Below are positions 35,685 to 45,691 of a DNA stretch of 64,000 bases, piece by piece. The position numbers were made by a program, and so were the translations under genes. The stretch's first letter is position 1, and every line of letters starts with the position of its first letter. The DNA comes from Deltaproteobacteria bacterium GWC2_55_46 (lineage in GTDB: Bacteria > Desulfobacterota > GWC2-55-46). The stretch covers positions 2,299,344 to 2,363,343 of the forward strand of contig LVEI03000001.1 of the NCBI GenBank assembly GCA_001595385.3. Reading direction: 5' to 3'. A model generated the notes under the pieces. That model searched no databases. It was given only the letters and a program-made list of their open reading frames with translations, and had not been told where the DNA came from.

Positions 35685-35885
35685 TTAGAGCTTTACTACA
35701 TTTGTCGCCTTGGGACCCTTGGGTCCGTCGGCTACATCAAAACTCACCGCCTGACCTTCGGCAAGGGACTTGAATCCCTGGTCCTGAATGTCAGCATAGT
35801 GCACAAACACGTCTCCGCCGTCTTCTTTGCTGATGAATCCGAAGCCCTTGGACTCATTGAACCACTTAACAGTTCCGTTCGCCAT
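35685..35885 (-). CDS. cold shock protein (CspA family)
   Basis: A 66-residue single CSD protein. The RNP1 motif KGFGFIS and RNP2 motif VFVHY are intact, and the protein begins [14 protein letters not shown], standard for the family. The start is the ATG (complement of 35883-35885) with AGGAGG 9 bases upstream; a longer frame reaching 35996 has no similarity. Csp proteins bind single-stranded RNA/DNA and melt RNA structure. It lies inside the tRNA-Ala element, but codon use is like the host. Its own 5' leader contains a terminator-like hairpin. Confidence 0.93.
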   Translation of the reverse strand: MANGTVKWFNESKGFGFISKEDGGDVFVHYADIQDQGFKSLAEGQAVSFDVADGPKGPKATNVVKL

Positions 35886-35935
35886 GATGATATACCTCCT
35901 TTTTGAGTATTTGAAGCTTTCGGAGGGCAAGTCAT

Positions 35936-35965
35936 AAAAAAACCGCAAAGAGAAGGTCTTTGCGG
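35936..35965 (-). promoter_or_regulatory. terminator-like hairpin in the csp leader
   Basis: On the minus strand, a perfect 9-bp stem CCGCAAAGA/TCTTTGCGG with a 5-base loop is followed by seven T. It sits between the csp promoter and start codon, so it could act as an attenuator that Csp itself melts. Confidence 0.55.
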
Positions 35966-36003
35966 CTACAACCAACAAGGACTTCCGGAACTTCATTTAT
36001 CAT

Positions 36004-36032
36004 ATAATCTCACATAATCTCAAAGAGGTCAA
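36004..36032 (-). promoter_or_regulatory. promoter of the csp gene
   Basis: On the minus strand, TTGACC (36027-36032), 17-bp spacing and GATTAT (36004-36009). A second ATAATC copy lies 10 bases away at 36014-36019. The predicted leader is about 110 bases, long as is usual for csp genes. Confidence 0.55.
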
Positions 36033-36039
36033 GGCTTAT

Positions 36040-36404
36040 TATTCATACGCCGTTACCTGCGATAAATATCTACACTAAAGCCCATGCGTATAATCGAGGT
36101 CTGCGGTTGCCTTGAAGTCTGCCGGTCAGACAGTAGCCAGCAACGCATTTTAGCGTCCATTTTTATTAGAGCGGTCAGCTAACTTCTAGGAATTTTCATT
36201 ATATTCCGTAATAAATGCATGAATATGGTATGTTATGTGAAGAAATAGCCAGTGTTTTAATACTCCTTGCCAACCGCCTGGTTCAACTTCGGCCAGCAAA
36301 TTACCAAGGGCCTTCGACCTAACTATCCAAGTGGAACACTAACCGGGGGGCAAGTTACTTGTTCGGCGTCGACTCATTACCCGAGTTCGAGCGAGGAGAA
36401 TGTC
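36040..36404. other. non-coding region upstream of the glucan synthase gene
   Basis: About 365 bases without a supported gene. A TATAAT occurs at 36089-36094 without a -35, and the stretch 36190-36245 is AT-rich. The large frame to the right is open from 36267, but the part before 36405 shows no family similarity. Confidence 0.4.
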
Positions 36405-39400
36405 ATGGTCATCAAAGAGCTGGGATTTTCGGCTCGCACCCGGAATGCGCTGCTTAACGACCGGGATACTGAGTTGCTGCGTTCGGAGTTGTTCAGCCTC
36501 GAGCAATTGAAGCGTCACGCAGTAACGCTGGCCGGTCAGCATAGAATCGATTCGCGTCCTGGGCTGGACAAGTTGCTGCCACGGCTGGCGGACAATGCGC
36601 GCGTTCTGCTGGCGGCATATGACGTCGTGACAGCCGCAGCCACGCCGGGACAACGGATCGTGCCGGCGGAGGCCTGGTTGCTCGATAATTTCTATCTCAT
36701 CGAGCAGCAGATCGGTCTGGCACGTCGGCATCTGCCGCGCGGGTACAGCCGGCAGTTGCCGCAATTAACTAATGGCCTGTCAGCCGGTTTCCCCCGCATC
36801 TATGATTTGGCGTTGGAGTTGATCTCTCACATGGACGGTCGTGTCGACAGCGACAACGCCACCCAATTCGTCACCGCGTACCAGACCGCTGAACCGTTAA
36901 AGTTGGGCGAATTGTGGGCATTCCCGATCATGCTGCAGTTGGCGCTGCTGGAAAACCTTCGACGCGTTGCGTTGCGTATCGCCCGCCGGCGCGAGGAGCG
37001 CGATGTGGCCATCACATGGGCAGACCGCATGCTCGCGACGGCCGAAAAAGAGCCGAAAAAGCTTATCCAGTTGCTAGCCGACTTTGCCAATGCAGATGTG
37101 CCTCTGACCGCGCCGTTTGTGGAGGAATTTTACGCAAGACTCCAGGCACAGGGGCCTGCTATGGCCTTCGTTCAAACCTGGGTCGAGCAAAAACTGCTCG
37201 AACAAGGGTCGACCGCAACGCAGTTGTCGGAGGCAGCCGGACGAACGGCAGCTGCCAACCAGATCTCCATCGCAAATAGTATTGGTAGTCTGCGTTTTAT
37301 CGACACTATGGATTGGAGGAATTACGTAGAGTCGCTCAGTGTCGTCGAGCTGACATTGCGCGAAGACCCGACAGGGATGCACGCCAGCCAGGATTTTGTC
37401 ACCCGCGACCGGTACCGGCATGTCATCGAAGACGTGGCGAGGGGCAGTTCGCGCAGTGAGTTGGCTGTGGCCCGCGAGGCCATTATTCTCGCGCAGACTG
37501 CTGCAGAGCGATTGGGTGCCAAGGACCGCACCGCGCATGTCGGATACTATCTTGTCGATCACGGACGGCAAGTACTGGAGCGTGCGGTCGGATGCAGTTT
37601 GTCTTGGAAATTGCTGGTCAGCCGAGCGAGCCGGCATTTCTGCCTGTTCCTTTACCTCGGCCCCATCATCTTGCTCACCGCACTGGCGACATCGGTCGTG
37701 CTTTTCCCTTTCGGCGGGTTCGAGCCGGGTGATTGGCGGTACTGGTTTTTCGCGATCACCGGCATAATCGGCGCATCGGCGCTGGCCGTCCCGCTCGTGA
37801 ATCTGTTGTCCACGCTCGTCTTGCCGCCTCGCGCGCTACCACGATTGGATTTTTCGCAGGGCATTCCATCCGTTTACCGCACCATGGTGGTTGTCCCCAC
37901 CTTGCTGAGCAGGCCGCAAGATGTTGATGATCTTATCGAAGCCATGGAGATACGCTATCTCGGTAATCGCGATCCTAACCTGTTCTTTGCCTTGCTGACG
38001 GATTTCCGCGACGCACCAGAACGCACTCTGCCAGACGATGACGCGTTGCTCGCCCACGCGCGCGCAGCCGTTCAGGCGCTCAACGAGACCTACCGCGAGG
38101 ACCGCCCGTGTATCTTCTATCTGTTTCACCGGCCTCGGGTATGGAATCCATACGAACGGGTGTGGATGGGATATGAGCGCAAGCGCGGCAAGCTGGAGCA
38201 GTTCAATGCCCTGCTGCGGGGCGGGGAGCAGGCTGCATTCTCGGATATTGTGGGCGATTTGTCCATCCTCTCCTCGGTCAAGTACGTCATTACCCTGGAT
38301 TCCGACACCCAGCTGCCCCGCGACGCTGCACGCACGCTTATTGGAAACATCGCTCATCCTCTCAATCGGCCGGTCTACGATGCCGGCAAGAGACGCATTG
38401 TCGAAGGTTACGCGATCCTGCAACCGCGCGCTTCGATCAGCCTGACAAGCGCAGGCCAGTCACGGTTTTCGAAACTGTTCGCCGGTGAATCAGGCATCGA
38501 TCCCTATACGCGCGAGGTATCGGATGTCTACCAGGATATTTTTGGAGAGGGGTCTTTCATCGGCAAGGGCATCTACGACGTGGACGCATTCCGTCAAGTC
38601 GTCGATGGACGCTTTCCGGAGAATCTCATTCTCAGTCACGACTTGCTGGAAAGCGGGTATGCCCGTTCGGCGCTGGTGTCCGATGTCGACCTTATTGAAG
38701 ATCATCCGGCCGGTTACGCCATAGAGGCCAGCCGGCGGCACCGCTGGATACGCGGCGACTGGCAGCTTGCCGGCTGGCTGCTCCCGCGCGTGCCCGGACC
38801 GCATGGGTCAAATGGACCGAAAACGAAGCGTCAACCGAACCCGCTTACAGCCTTGTCGCTCTGGAAAATTTTCGATAACCTTCGACGCAGCCTCGTGCCG
38901 CCATCGCTGTTTGGCTTGCTGGCAGGCGGTTGGCTGTTTGGTCCGGGTTCCCCGTGGTTCTGGACCCTGCTGGCCGCTGGCGTGGTGTTCCTGCCAGCCT
39001 TGCTGGGAGCCGCGATCGATCTCATGCGTAAGCCTGAAGATCGCTATTGGCTGGCGCACCTGACCCTGACAGGCAAATCCTCTGGCCGTTCAATAGTGCT
39101 CGCCTTGCTGACATTGGTCTTTTTGCCATACGACATGTTGATTTGTCTGGATGCGATCCTGCGCTCGGGTGTGCGGATGCTGTTCACTCGACGCGGTTTG
39201 TTGCTCTGGCATATGCGATCATATGCAAGCCGCAACGCGCGCCGTACGCTGGCCGATTTTTTCATGGAGATGTGGGCCGCGCCTGCCCTGGCGGCGGCGC
39301 TGGCCTTCTCATTGGTGGTCAGCCGGTCGTCGGAGCTGCTCTTCTTTGCGCCCGTCTTGTTCCTCTGGCTGGTGTCGCCAGCCGTCGGCTGGTGGATCAG

Positions 39401-42400
39401 CATGCCGCTTGTGTCCAAAGCGCCGGGGTTGACTGGTGACCAGCGGGCATTTCTGCGGGCGTCGGCCCGGCGGACGTGGCGCTTTTTCGCTGATTTCGTC
39501 GGTCCGCAGGACAACTGGCTCCCGCCAGATAATTTCCAGGAATATCCGGCTCCGGCCAGCGCCTCGCGCACATCGCCCACGAACATAGGGATGTCGCTTC
39601 TGGCGAACCTGGCTGCGTACGATTTTGGTTACATTTCCGCGGGAGAATTCCTGCGGCTTACCGGGAACACGCTGGCTACGATGGAAAAGCTGGAACGCTA
39701 CCGCGGCCATTTTTACAACTGGTACGACACGCGCACGCTGAGGCCGCTCCATCCGCGGTACGTCTCTTCGGTGGACAGCGGCAACCTGGCCGGCAGCTTG
39801 CTGACATTGCAGGCGGGACTGGCCGAGTTGAAAGATCAGCCTGTGCTGTCTTCGTGCGCGTTTCAGGGGCTACAGGACACCTTGCAGGTGCTTGTTCAAC
39901 ACATGCCTTCGTCGCCAGCCCGGGATTTTGCAAAGAAGATCGAGTTTCTGCAGGACACATTTCACTCGCTCACGCTGAAAGGGCCGCCACAGACGCTTGC
40001 CGCCGCCGATACCTTGCTGGATGAGATTCATCGTGCCGGCGGGGGGTTGGTTGCATTGCTGCCAGCGGATATTGATATCGATGGCGAACTGTATTACTGG
40101 GGGCAGGCATTCGACCGGCAAGCCCGCGCACTTCGGGATGATATTGGATTCCTCGTGCCCGGACCTCGCCGCTTCGGGAACATCCCGACACTGGCGGAAT
40201 TGGCCGGACTTAGAGAGGTTGGCACTGAGGCTCTGTCGTCAGCCGGGGCAGCCGCAGCGGCTGTGTCTTCATATACTGGCGCGGTGGAACGGCTCAGAAT
40301 TATCGACGACCTGGTGGACCGCTGCCGCGAACTGGCGGTTATGGATTTTGAATTTCTCTACGATACATCACGCGGCTTGCTGACCATAGGTTACGACGTG
40401 GGTGAACGGCGCCGCGATCCGTCCTGCTACGACTTGCTGGCATCAGAAGCGCGCCTGGCCAGTTTCCTGCTCATCGCGCAGGGACAGGTACCGCAGAAAC
40501 ATTGGTTCGCACTCGGCCGCCAGCTGACGTCTCATGGCGGCGAAATGAGCTTGATTTCGTGGAGCGGCTCAATGTTCGAGTACCTGATGCCGCAGCTGAT
40601 AATGCCGAGTTTCGTGAACACCTTGTTGGAGCAGACCTGTAAGGCCGCGGTGTCGCGCCAGATCGAATACGGCCGACAGCGCGCTGTGCCCTGGGGTATT
40701 TCCGAGTCCTGCTATAACGCCACCGACATGCACCACGTCTATCAATATCGGGCGTTCGGTGTGCCCGGGCTGGGCTTCAAGCGCGGGCTGGGAGACGACC
40801 TGGTTGTCGCTCCTTACGCCAGCGCACTGGCGCTGACGGTGATGCCGCGGGAAGCGTGTCGCAATTTGCAGGCGCTGGCCGCCAAAGGTTTCCTCGGCGT
40901 TTATGGGTTCTACGAGGCGGTCGATTACACGCCATCGCGTGTGCCGCTGGGTAAGAATCACGCCATCGTGCGTACATTCATGGCGCATCATCAAGGCATG
41001 AGTCTGTTAGCCTTTGAGCATGCGTTGCTAAACAGGCCTATGCAGCGCCGGTTCATGTCTGCCCCCCTTGTGCGGGCGACGGAATTGCTGCTGCAAGAGC
41101 GTGTGCCGAAAAAGGGTGCTACGCTGCACCCGCACGCTGCTGAAGTGAATGCCACCGCCCGCCTCCCGGTTGCTGAGGCAGGCGCGATCATGCGCGTATT
41201 TACCGACCCGAACACGCCGACACCTGAAGTTCACCTCTTGTCCAACGGCAGGTACCATGTCATGGCGACCAATGCTGGAGGGGGTTACAGCCGCTGGCGA
41301 GACTTAGCCGTCACCCGTTGGCGAGAGGACGCCACTTCCGATTGCTGGGGCACGTTTATTTACTTGCGCGACCGCGACACGGGGCGTTATTGGTCAACCG
41401 CGTATCAACCGACACTGCGCAAGGCCGATCACTATGAGGCGATTTTCGTGCAGGCGCGCGCTGAATACCGGCGGCGCGATCAGTCGATCGAAGCGCATAC
41501 CGAGATCGGCGTTTCACCTGAAGACGATGTCGAGATCCGCCGTGTCACGCTCACCAACCTGGCATCCCGTACCCGTCAAATCGAGGTGACGAGTTACGCG
41601 GAGGTCGTGTTTGCGCCGTTGAATGCCGACCTGGCCCATCGCACTTTCAGCAACCTTTTTGTGCAAACCGAAATCCTTTCCGACCGGCAGGCGATCCTCT
41701 GCACGAGGCGCCCACGCACACCGGGGGAGCAGGTCCCGTGGATGTTTCACCTGTTGGCAGCGCCTGGCGCGATTGCCGACGAGCCGTCTTACGAGACTGA
41801 CCGCGCCAAATTCATCGGGCGGGGTCGTACGGCGGTCAACCCGGTGGTACTGGATAGCCCTGGCAGCCCGTTGACGTTGTCGAACACTGATGGTTCGGTG
41901 CTCGATCCAATCGTGGCGATCCGGTGTTCCATCATCTTGTCAGCTGACGAGTCAGCGACCGTGCAGATCATCTCCGGTGTCGCGGAAACGCGCGAGGCGG
42001 CATTGGCTTTACTTGATAAGTATTGTGACCGGCACTTCGTTGAGCGTGCCTTTGAAATGGCATGGTTCCAAAGTCAGGAGGTGCTGCGCCACCTCAACGC
42101 GACCGAAGTCGATGCACAGGTCTACGGCCGCCTGGCCGCCTCCGTCATTTACGGTAATGCCTTGCGCCGCGCCGCGCCCAGCGTTATTGCCCGCAACCAG
42201 CTTGGTCAGTCCGGGCTTTGGCGTTTTGGCGTCTCGGGCGATCTGCCGATCATCCTGATACGAATCGGCGACCTGAGCCGCATCGAGTTGCTAAAACAGG
42301 TGCTGCAAGCCCATGCCTATTGGCGGATGAAGGGCTTGACGGCGGATTTGGTGATCGTGAACGAGGATTTTTCGGGGTACCGGGCGGTCCTGCAAGACCA

Positions 42401-45089
42401 GATAATGGGGTTGATCAACTCGGGTCCCGAAGCGCAAATTTTCGACAAACCGGGTGGGGTCTTCGTGCGCCGCGCCGAAGAGCTTTCCGAGGAGGACCGG
42501 GTCCTGTTCCAGACTGTAGCTCGCATTGTGTTCAACGATACCGTCGAGACATTGGCCGAGCAGGTGGAACGCCGGGTTCCGGCAGAGCGTGTGCCGGGCC
42601 GTCTGGAGCCATTGCAGCAACCGGCAGCCGAACCGGCAAATCCGCTCTCGGCGCGCGAACGCATTTTCTACAACGGACTGGGGGGATTCACGCCCGATGG
42701 ACGCGAATACGTCATCACCCTCGATCCTGGTCAGAGCACGCCTGCGCCGTGGGTCAATGTCATCGCCAGCCCGTACATTGGCACGGTAGTCAGTGAGAGC
42801 GGGAGCGCGTATACCTGGGTGGAAAACGCTCACGAGTTCAGGCTGACCACCTGGCACAATGACCCGCTTAGCGACAGCAGCGGCGAGGCGCTATACATCC
42901 GTGACGAGGAAACGGGTGCGTTCTGGTCGCCAACCCCGCTGCCCGCCCGCGGCCGGTCCGGGTATGTGTGCCGGCACGGGTTTGGGTACAGCGTGTTCGA
43001 GCATTACGAAGCTGGCATCTCCTCGGAACTGTTTACCTACGTCGCAATGGACGCACCTGTAAAGTTCGCTGTGGTAAAGCTGCGAAACCATTCGCGGCGC
43101 CCGCGTCGATTGTCGCTGACCGGGTATTGGGAACTGGTGCTCGGTGAGTGGCGGCACTCCAATCTGATGAACATTGTTACCGAAACTGATTTGCACAGCG
43201 GGGCGCTGTTTGCCCGCAATGCTTATGGCCGCGAATGCGCCAATCGGGTCTTCTTTCTGCAGGTCAGCGAGGTAGAGCGTACGGTGACCGGAAACCGTAC
43301 AGAGTTCATTGGCCGCAACGGCTCGCTGTCCAGCCCGGCGGCTATGCGCCGCAAGGGTTTGTCGGGCAGGAAAGGTGCGGGCCTTGATCCGTGCGCCGCG
43401 ATACAGACTCAGATCGAACTGGCCGACGGGCAAGAGCGCGAAATAGTGTTTGTATTCGGTGCGGCCCGCAGCACCGACGAAGCGCAGCATCTCATCCAGC
43501 GATTCGGCGGGTCGGTTGGCGCACGGGAAGCATTGGAAGCGGTGTGGGGACACTGGAACCGAACCCTGGGCGCGGTGCACGTGGAGACGCCGGACCCGGC
43601 GTTGGACGTGTTGACCAACGGCTGGTTGGTCTACCAGACACTGTCCTGCAGGCTCTGGGGCCGCAGTGGGTATTATCAGTCCGGCGGTGCCTACGGTTTC
43701 CGTGATCAATTGCAGGACACCATGGCGCTTATCCATGCGGCACCATGGCTCGCCCGCGAGCAGTTGATCCGTTGCGCCGAGCGCCAGTTCCTTCAGGGTG
43801 ACGTGCAACACTGGTGGCATCCGCCCAATGGACAAGGCGTGCGCACACATTTCTCCGATGATTATCTGTGGTTACCGTATGCAACCTGTCGTTATGTGCT
43901 GGCGACCGGCGATACTGGAGTGCTCGATGAGTCAGTACATTTCCTGGAGGGCCGCGAGTTGAATCCGGGAGAGGAGGCTTACTACGACCAGCCGCAACGT
44001 TCGCATGAAGTGGCAAGCCTTTATGAACATTGTGTGCGTTCAATCAAGCATGGTTTACGGTTTGGCGGGCATCAATTACCGCTGATGGGCTGCGGCGACT
44101 GGAACGATGGCATGAATCTCGTCGGTCGTGATGGCAAGGGCGAGAGCGTTTGGCTGGCTTGGTTCCTGTACGAGAACCTTCAGCTGTTTACAGGACTGGC
44201 CCGCGCCCGAAACGACGAGGCCTTTGCCGAAGTTTGCACCAGGCAGGCTTCGTTGCTGCGCAGCAACATTGAGGCTAGTGCCTGGGACGGCAGCTGGTAT
44301 CGGCGGGCTTATTTCGATGATGGCACACCCTTGGGCTCGTCAGAAAATGACGAATGCCAAATTGATTCGATCAGCCAGAGTTGGGCGGTCATTTCGGGCG
44401 GCGGCGATGCCATGCGAGCCCGCCAGGCGATGGCGGCGGTGGATAAACGCCTGGTGCGACGCGATATGCAGTTAATCCAACTGTTCGCCCCGCCCTTTGA
44501 TAAATCAGACCTTGAGCCCGGTTATATCAAGGGTTACGTGCCCGGCGTCCGAGAGAACGGTGGCCAATATACCCATGCCGCGATTTGGACCACGATGGCG
44601 TTTGCCATGATGGGTGACAGGGAACGAGCATGGGAATTGTACGCCATGCTCAATCCCATCAATCACGGTAGTCGGCCGGAGGAGATCGAACGCTACACGG
44701 TCGAGCCGTACGTCATGTGCGCGGATATTTACGGTGCGCCGCCACACACAAGCCGGGGCGGCTGGACCTGGTACACCGGGGCGGCGGGCTGGATGTACCG
44801 GCTGACCGTGGAAACGCTACTGGGCCTGCAACTGGAAGTGGACCATCTGCGCATTGCACCGTGTATCCCGGCTCATTGGGCATCGTACAAAATCCACTAC
44901 CGCTATCGCGAGACCTTCTACCACATCACAGTCAAGCGCGTCGGTGAACAGTCGGAGCATGTGATCCGCGTTACGGTGGACGGTGCCGTGGTAAATGGAG
45001 CTTGCGTAGATGGGACAGGGCGACCGCAAGGCATGATCCCCCTTATGGACGACCGCCGGGAGCACCACGTCGAGGTGGACTTGAGCTAA
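36405..45089 (+). CDS. cyclic beta-1,2-glucan synthase (NdvB/ChvB/Cgs type)
   Basis: 2894 residues from ATG 36405 (AGGAG 6 bases upstream). It is full length for this giant inner-membrane enzyme, which primes, extends and cyclises beta-1,2-glucan from UDP-glucose. The N-terminal region and first TM helices (about 415-475) are followed by a GT84 domain with VVPTLLSRPQDVDDL and the acidic TLDSDTQLP (near 631). More TM helices lie at about 840-1010, a glucoamylase-like domain at about 1300-1560 (GSMFEYLMPQL, HHQGMSLLAFEH) and two GH94-type phosphorylase regions to the end, with GDWNDGMN holding the catalytic Asp (near 2565). Arg CGC/CGT and Leu CTG dominate, unlike the AGG-rich host genes, which points to transfer from a proteobacterium. 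It is the main cargo of the element. Confidence 0.9.
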   Translation: MVIKELGFSARTRNALLNDRDTELLRSELFSLEQLKRHAVTLAGQHRIDSRPGLDKLLPRLADNARVLLAAYDVVTAAATPGQRIVPAEAWLLDNFYLIEQQIGLARRHLPRGYSRQLPQLTNGLSAGFPRIYDLALELISHMDGRVDSDNATQFVTAYQTAEPLKLGELWAFPIMLQLALLENLRRVALRIARRREERDVAITWADRMLATAEKEPKKLIQLLADFANADVPLTAPFVEEFYARLQAQGPAMAFVQTWVEQKLLEQGSTATQLSEAAGRTAAANQISIANSIGSLRFIDTMDWRNYVESLSVVELTLREDPTGMHASQDFVTRDRYRHVIEDVARGSSRSELAVAREAIILAQTAAERLGAKDRTAHVGYYLVDHGRQVLERAVGCSLSWKLLVSRASRHFCLFLYLGPIILLTALATSVVLFPFGGFEPGDWRYWFFAITGIIGASALAVPLVNLLSTLVLPPRALPRLDFSQGIPSVYRTMVVVPTLLSRPQDVDDLIEAMEIRYLGNRDPNLFFALLTDFRDAPERTLPDDDALLAHARAAVQALNETYREDRPCIFYLFHRPRVWNPYERVWMGYERKRGKLEQFNALLRGGEQAAFSDIVGDLSILSSVKYVITLDSDTQLPRDAARTLIGNIAHPLNRPVYDAGKRRIVEGYAILQPRASISLTSAGQSRFSKLFAGESGIDPYTREVSDVYQDIFGEGSFIGKGIYDVDAFRQVVDGRFPENLILSHDLLESGYARSALVSDVDLIEDHPAGYAIEASRRHRWIRGDWQLAGWLLPRVPGPHGSNGPKTKRQPNPLTALSLWKIFDNLRRSLVPPSLFGLLAGGWLFGPGSPWFWTLLAAGVVFLPALLGAAIDLMRKPEDRYWLAHLTLTGKSSGRSIVLALLTLVFLPYDMLICLDAILRSGVRMLFTRRGLLLWHMRSYASRNARRTLADFFMEMWAAPALAAALAFSLVVSRSSELLFFAPVLFLWLVSPAVGWWISMPLVSKAPGLTGDQRAFLRASARRTWRFFADFVGPQDNWLPPDNFQEYPAPASASRTSPTNIGMSLLANLAAYDFGYISAGEFLRLTGNTLATMEKLERYRGHFYNWYDTRTLRPLHPRYVSSVDSGNLAGSLLTLQAGLAELKDQPVLSSCAFQGLQDTLQVLVQHMPSSPARDFAKKIEFLQDTFHSLTLKGPPQTLAAADTLLDEIHRAGGGLVALLPADIDIDGELYYWGQAFDRQARALRDDIGFLVPGPRRFGNIPTLAELAGLREVGTEALSSAGAAAAAVSSYTGAVERLRIIDDLVDRCRELAVMDFEFLYDTSRGLLTIGYDVGERRRDPSCYDLLASEARLASFLLIAQGQVPQKHWFALGRQLTSHGGEMSLISWSGSMFEYLMPQLIMPSFVNTLLEQTCKAAVSRQIEYGRQRAVPWGISESCYNATDMHHVYQYRAFGVPGLGFKRGLGDDLVVAPYASALALTVMPREACRNLQALAAKGFLGVYGFYEAVDYTPSRVPLGKNHAIVRTFMAHHQGMSLLAFEHALLNRPMQRRFMSAPLVRATELLLQERVPKKGATLHPHAAEVNATARLPVAEAGAIMRVFTDPNTPTPEVHLLSNGRYHVMATNAGGGYSRWRDLAVTRWREDATSDCWGTFIYLRDRDTGRYWSTAYQPTLRKADHYEAIFVQARAEYRRRDQSIEAHTEIGVSPEDDVEIRRVTLTNLASRTRQIEVTSYAEVVFAPLNADLAHRTFSNLFVQTEILSDRQAILCTRRPRTPGEQVPWMFHLLAAPGAIADEPSYETDRAKFIGRGRTAVNPVVLDSPGSPLTLSNTDGSVLDPIVAIRCSIILSADESATVQIISGVAETREAALALLDKYCDRHFVERAFEMAWFQSQEVLRHLNATEVDAQVYGRLAASVIYGNALRRAAPSVIARNQLGQSGLWRFGVSGDLPIILIRIGDLSRIELLKQVLQAHAYWRMKGLTADLVIVNEDFSGYRAVLQDQIMGLINSGPEAQIFDKPGGVFVRRAEELSEEDRVLFQTVARIVFNDTVETLAEQVERRVPAERVPGRLEPLQQPAAEPANPLSARERIFYNGLGGFTPDGREYVITLDPGQSTPAPWVNVIASPYIGTVVSESGSAYTWVENAHEFRLTTWHNDPLSDSSGEALYIRDEETGAFWSPTPLPARGRSGYVCRHGFGYSVFEHYEAGISSELFTYVAMDAPVKFAVVKLRNHSRRPRRLSLTGYWELVLGEWRHSNLMNIVTETDLHSGALFARNAYGRECANRVFFLQVSEVERTVTGNRTEFIGRNGSLSSPAAMRRKGLSGRKGAGLDPCAAIQTQIELADGQEREIVFVFGAARSTDEAQHLIQRFGGSVGAREALEAVWGHWNRTLGAVHVETPDPALDVLTNGWLVYQTLSCRLWGRSGYYQSGGAYGFRDQLQDTMALIHAAPWLAREQLIRCAERQFLQGDVQHWWHPPNGQGVRTHFSDDYLWLPYATCRYVLATGDTGVLDESVHFLEGRELNPGEEAYYDQPQRSHEVASLYEHCVRSIKHGLRFGGHQLPLMGCGDWNDGMNLVGRDGKGESVWLAWFLYENLQLFTGLARARNDEAFAEVCTRQASLLRSNIEASAWDGSWYRRAYFDDGTPLGSSENDECQIDSISQSWAVISGGGDAMRARQAMAAVDKRLVRRDMQLIQLFAPPFDKSDLEPGYIKGYVPGVRENGGQYTHAAIWTTMAFAMMGDRERAWELYAMLNPINHGSRPEEIERYTVEPYVMCADIYGAPPHTSRGGWTWYTGAAGWMYRLTVETLLGLQLEVDHLRIAPCIPAHWASYKIHYRYRETFYHITVKRVGEQSEHVIRVTVDGAVVNGACVDGTGRPQGMIPLMDDRREHHVEVDLS

Positions 45090-45270
45090 AGGGATTTTGA
45101 ATTGCGTGTATCTCTGCCCTTGTGCCCTCTGGGTATTGCGGGAATGGCGGTTGCTGTAATGAATATCTGTCATGAATTACGTAAAGGTCAATAGATCGTC
45201 AATTGAGGATAAGTACAGCAATAGTATGTTCATCTGCAAGAGAGCGAAGCTTCTGGACATTAGGATATCA
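45090..45270. other. non-coding segment after the glucan synthase gene
   Basis: About 180 bases with no supported gene or clear terminator. The join to integrase-like sequence occurs at about 45272, just after an AT-rich stretch. Confidence 0.4.
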
Positions 45271-45271
45271 A

Positions 45272-45370
45272 AATGACACAGCGGTACGCGCACCATTGTA
45301 CCGCGAGTTTGAGGCGAGGCTTAGAGGCGATGGATAGGATTAGCACAAATTTAGCACAGTCCAACGAAAA
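45272..45370 (+). pseudogene. tyrosine recombinase, C-terminal remnant 2
   Basis: Only the last 33 or so codons survive: TQRYAHHCTASLRRGLEAM followed by DRISTNLAQSNEKG. They match the end of remnant 1 at 35004-35100 closely (the catalytic Tyr of QRYAHH is included) and lie in the same position relative to a hairpin and the tRNA. All upstream catalytic sequence is missing, so this integrase was deleted separately from the first. Confidence 0.75.
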
Positions 45371-45400
45371 AGGGGCTTGGCAAATCGCCAAACCCCTTGT
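45370..45400 (+). terminator. hairpin after integrase remnant 2
   Basis: A stem AAGGGG-C-TTGGC/GCCAA-A-CCCCTT with one mismatch and loop AAATC. It is positioned exactly as the hairpin after remnant 1. Confidence 0.55.
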
Positions 45401-45406
45401 GTTTAC

Positions 45407-45482
45407 TGGTGGAGCAGAGGGGGATCGAACCCCTGACCTCAAGACTGCCAGCCTTGCGCTCTCCCAACTGAGCTACTGCCCC
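45407..45482 (-). tRNA. tRNA-Ala (anticodon GGC)
   Basis: A complete cloverleaf on the minus strand, with CCA encoded. The acceptor stem is GGGGCAG/CTGCTCC including the G3-U70 pair that defines tRNA-Ala. The D-stem is GCTC/GAGC, the anticodon loop CTGGCAG (anticodon GGC) and the T-arm GGTTCGATCC. Its 3' part is duplicated at 35140-35184, so this gene is the integration target and remains functional. Confidence 0.95.
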
Positions 45483-45637
45483 TGAATGTGGTGCCCCACG
45501 GACGTGAGATATATATTATTAACACTCTCATAATTGCGTGTCAATCTAAAATTAAAAAACAATCGAGGCCCCGATTCCTCGCTCCATGCGGGCCAAACGT
45601 CAAGTTTCGCTATGGTTACATTTTTTATTTTTTTCGC

Positions 45638-45666
45638 TTGCAATGGGTTTGAAAAAAATGTATGAA
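45638..45666 (+). promoter_or_regulatory. promoter of the HU gene
   Basis: TTGCAA (45638-45643), 17-bp spacing and TATGAA (45661-45666). The expected start is near 45673, giving a leader of about 85 bases. Confidence 0.5.
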
Positions 45667-45691
45667 TAACTTAACCCGCATGAGATTTGCC

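Noticed and set aside
36267-36404. Longer N-terminus of the glucan synthase
   Set aside because: The first 46 codons lack similarity to the family, and the ATG at 36405 has a strong ribosome site.
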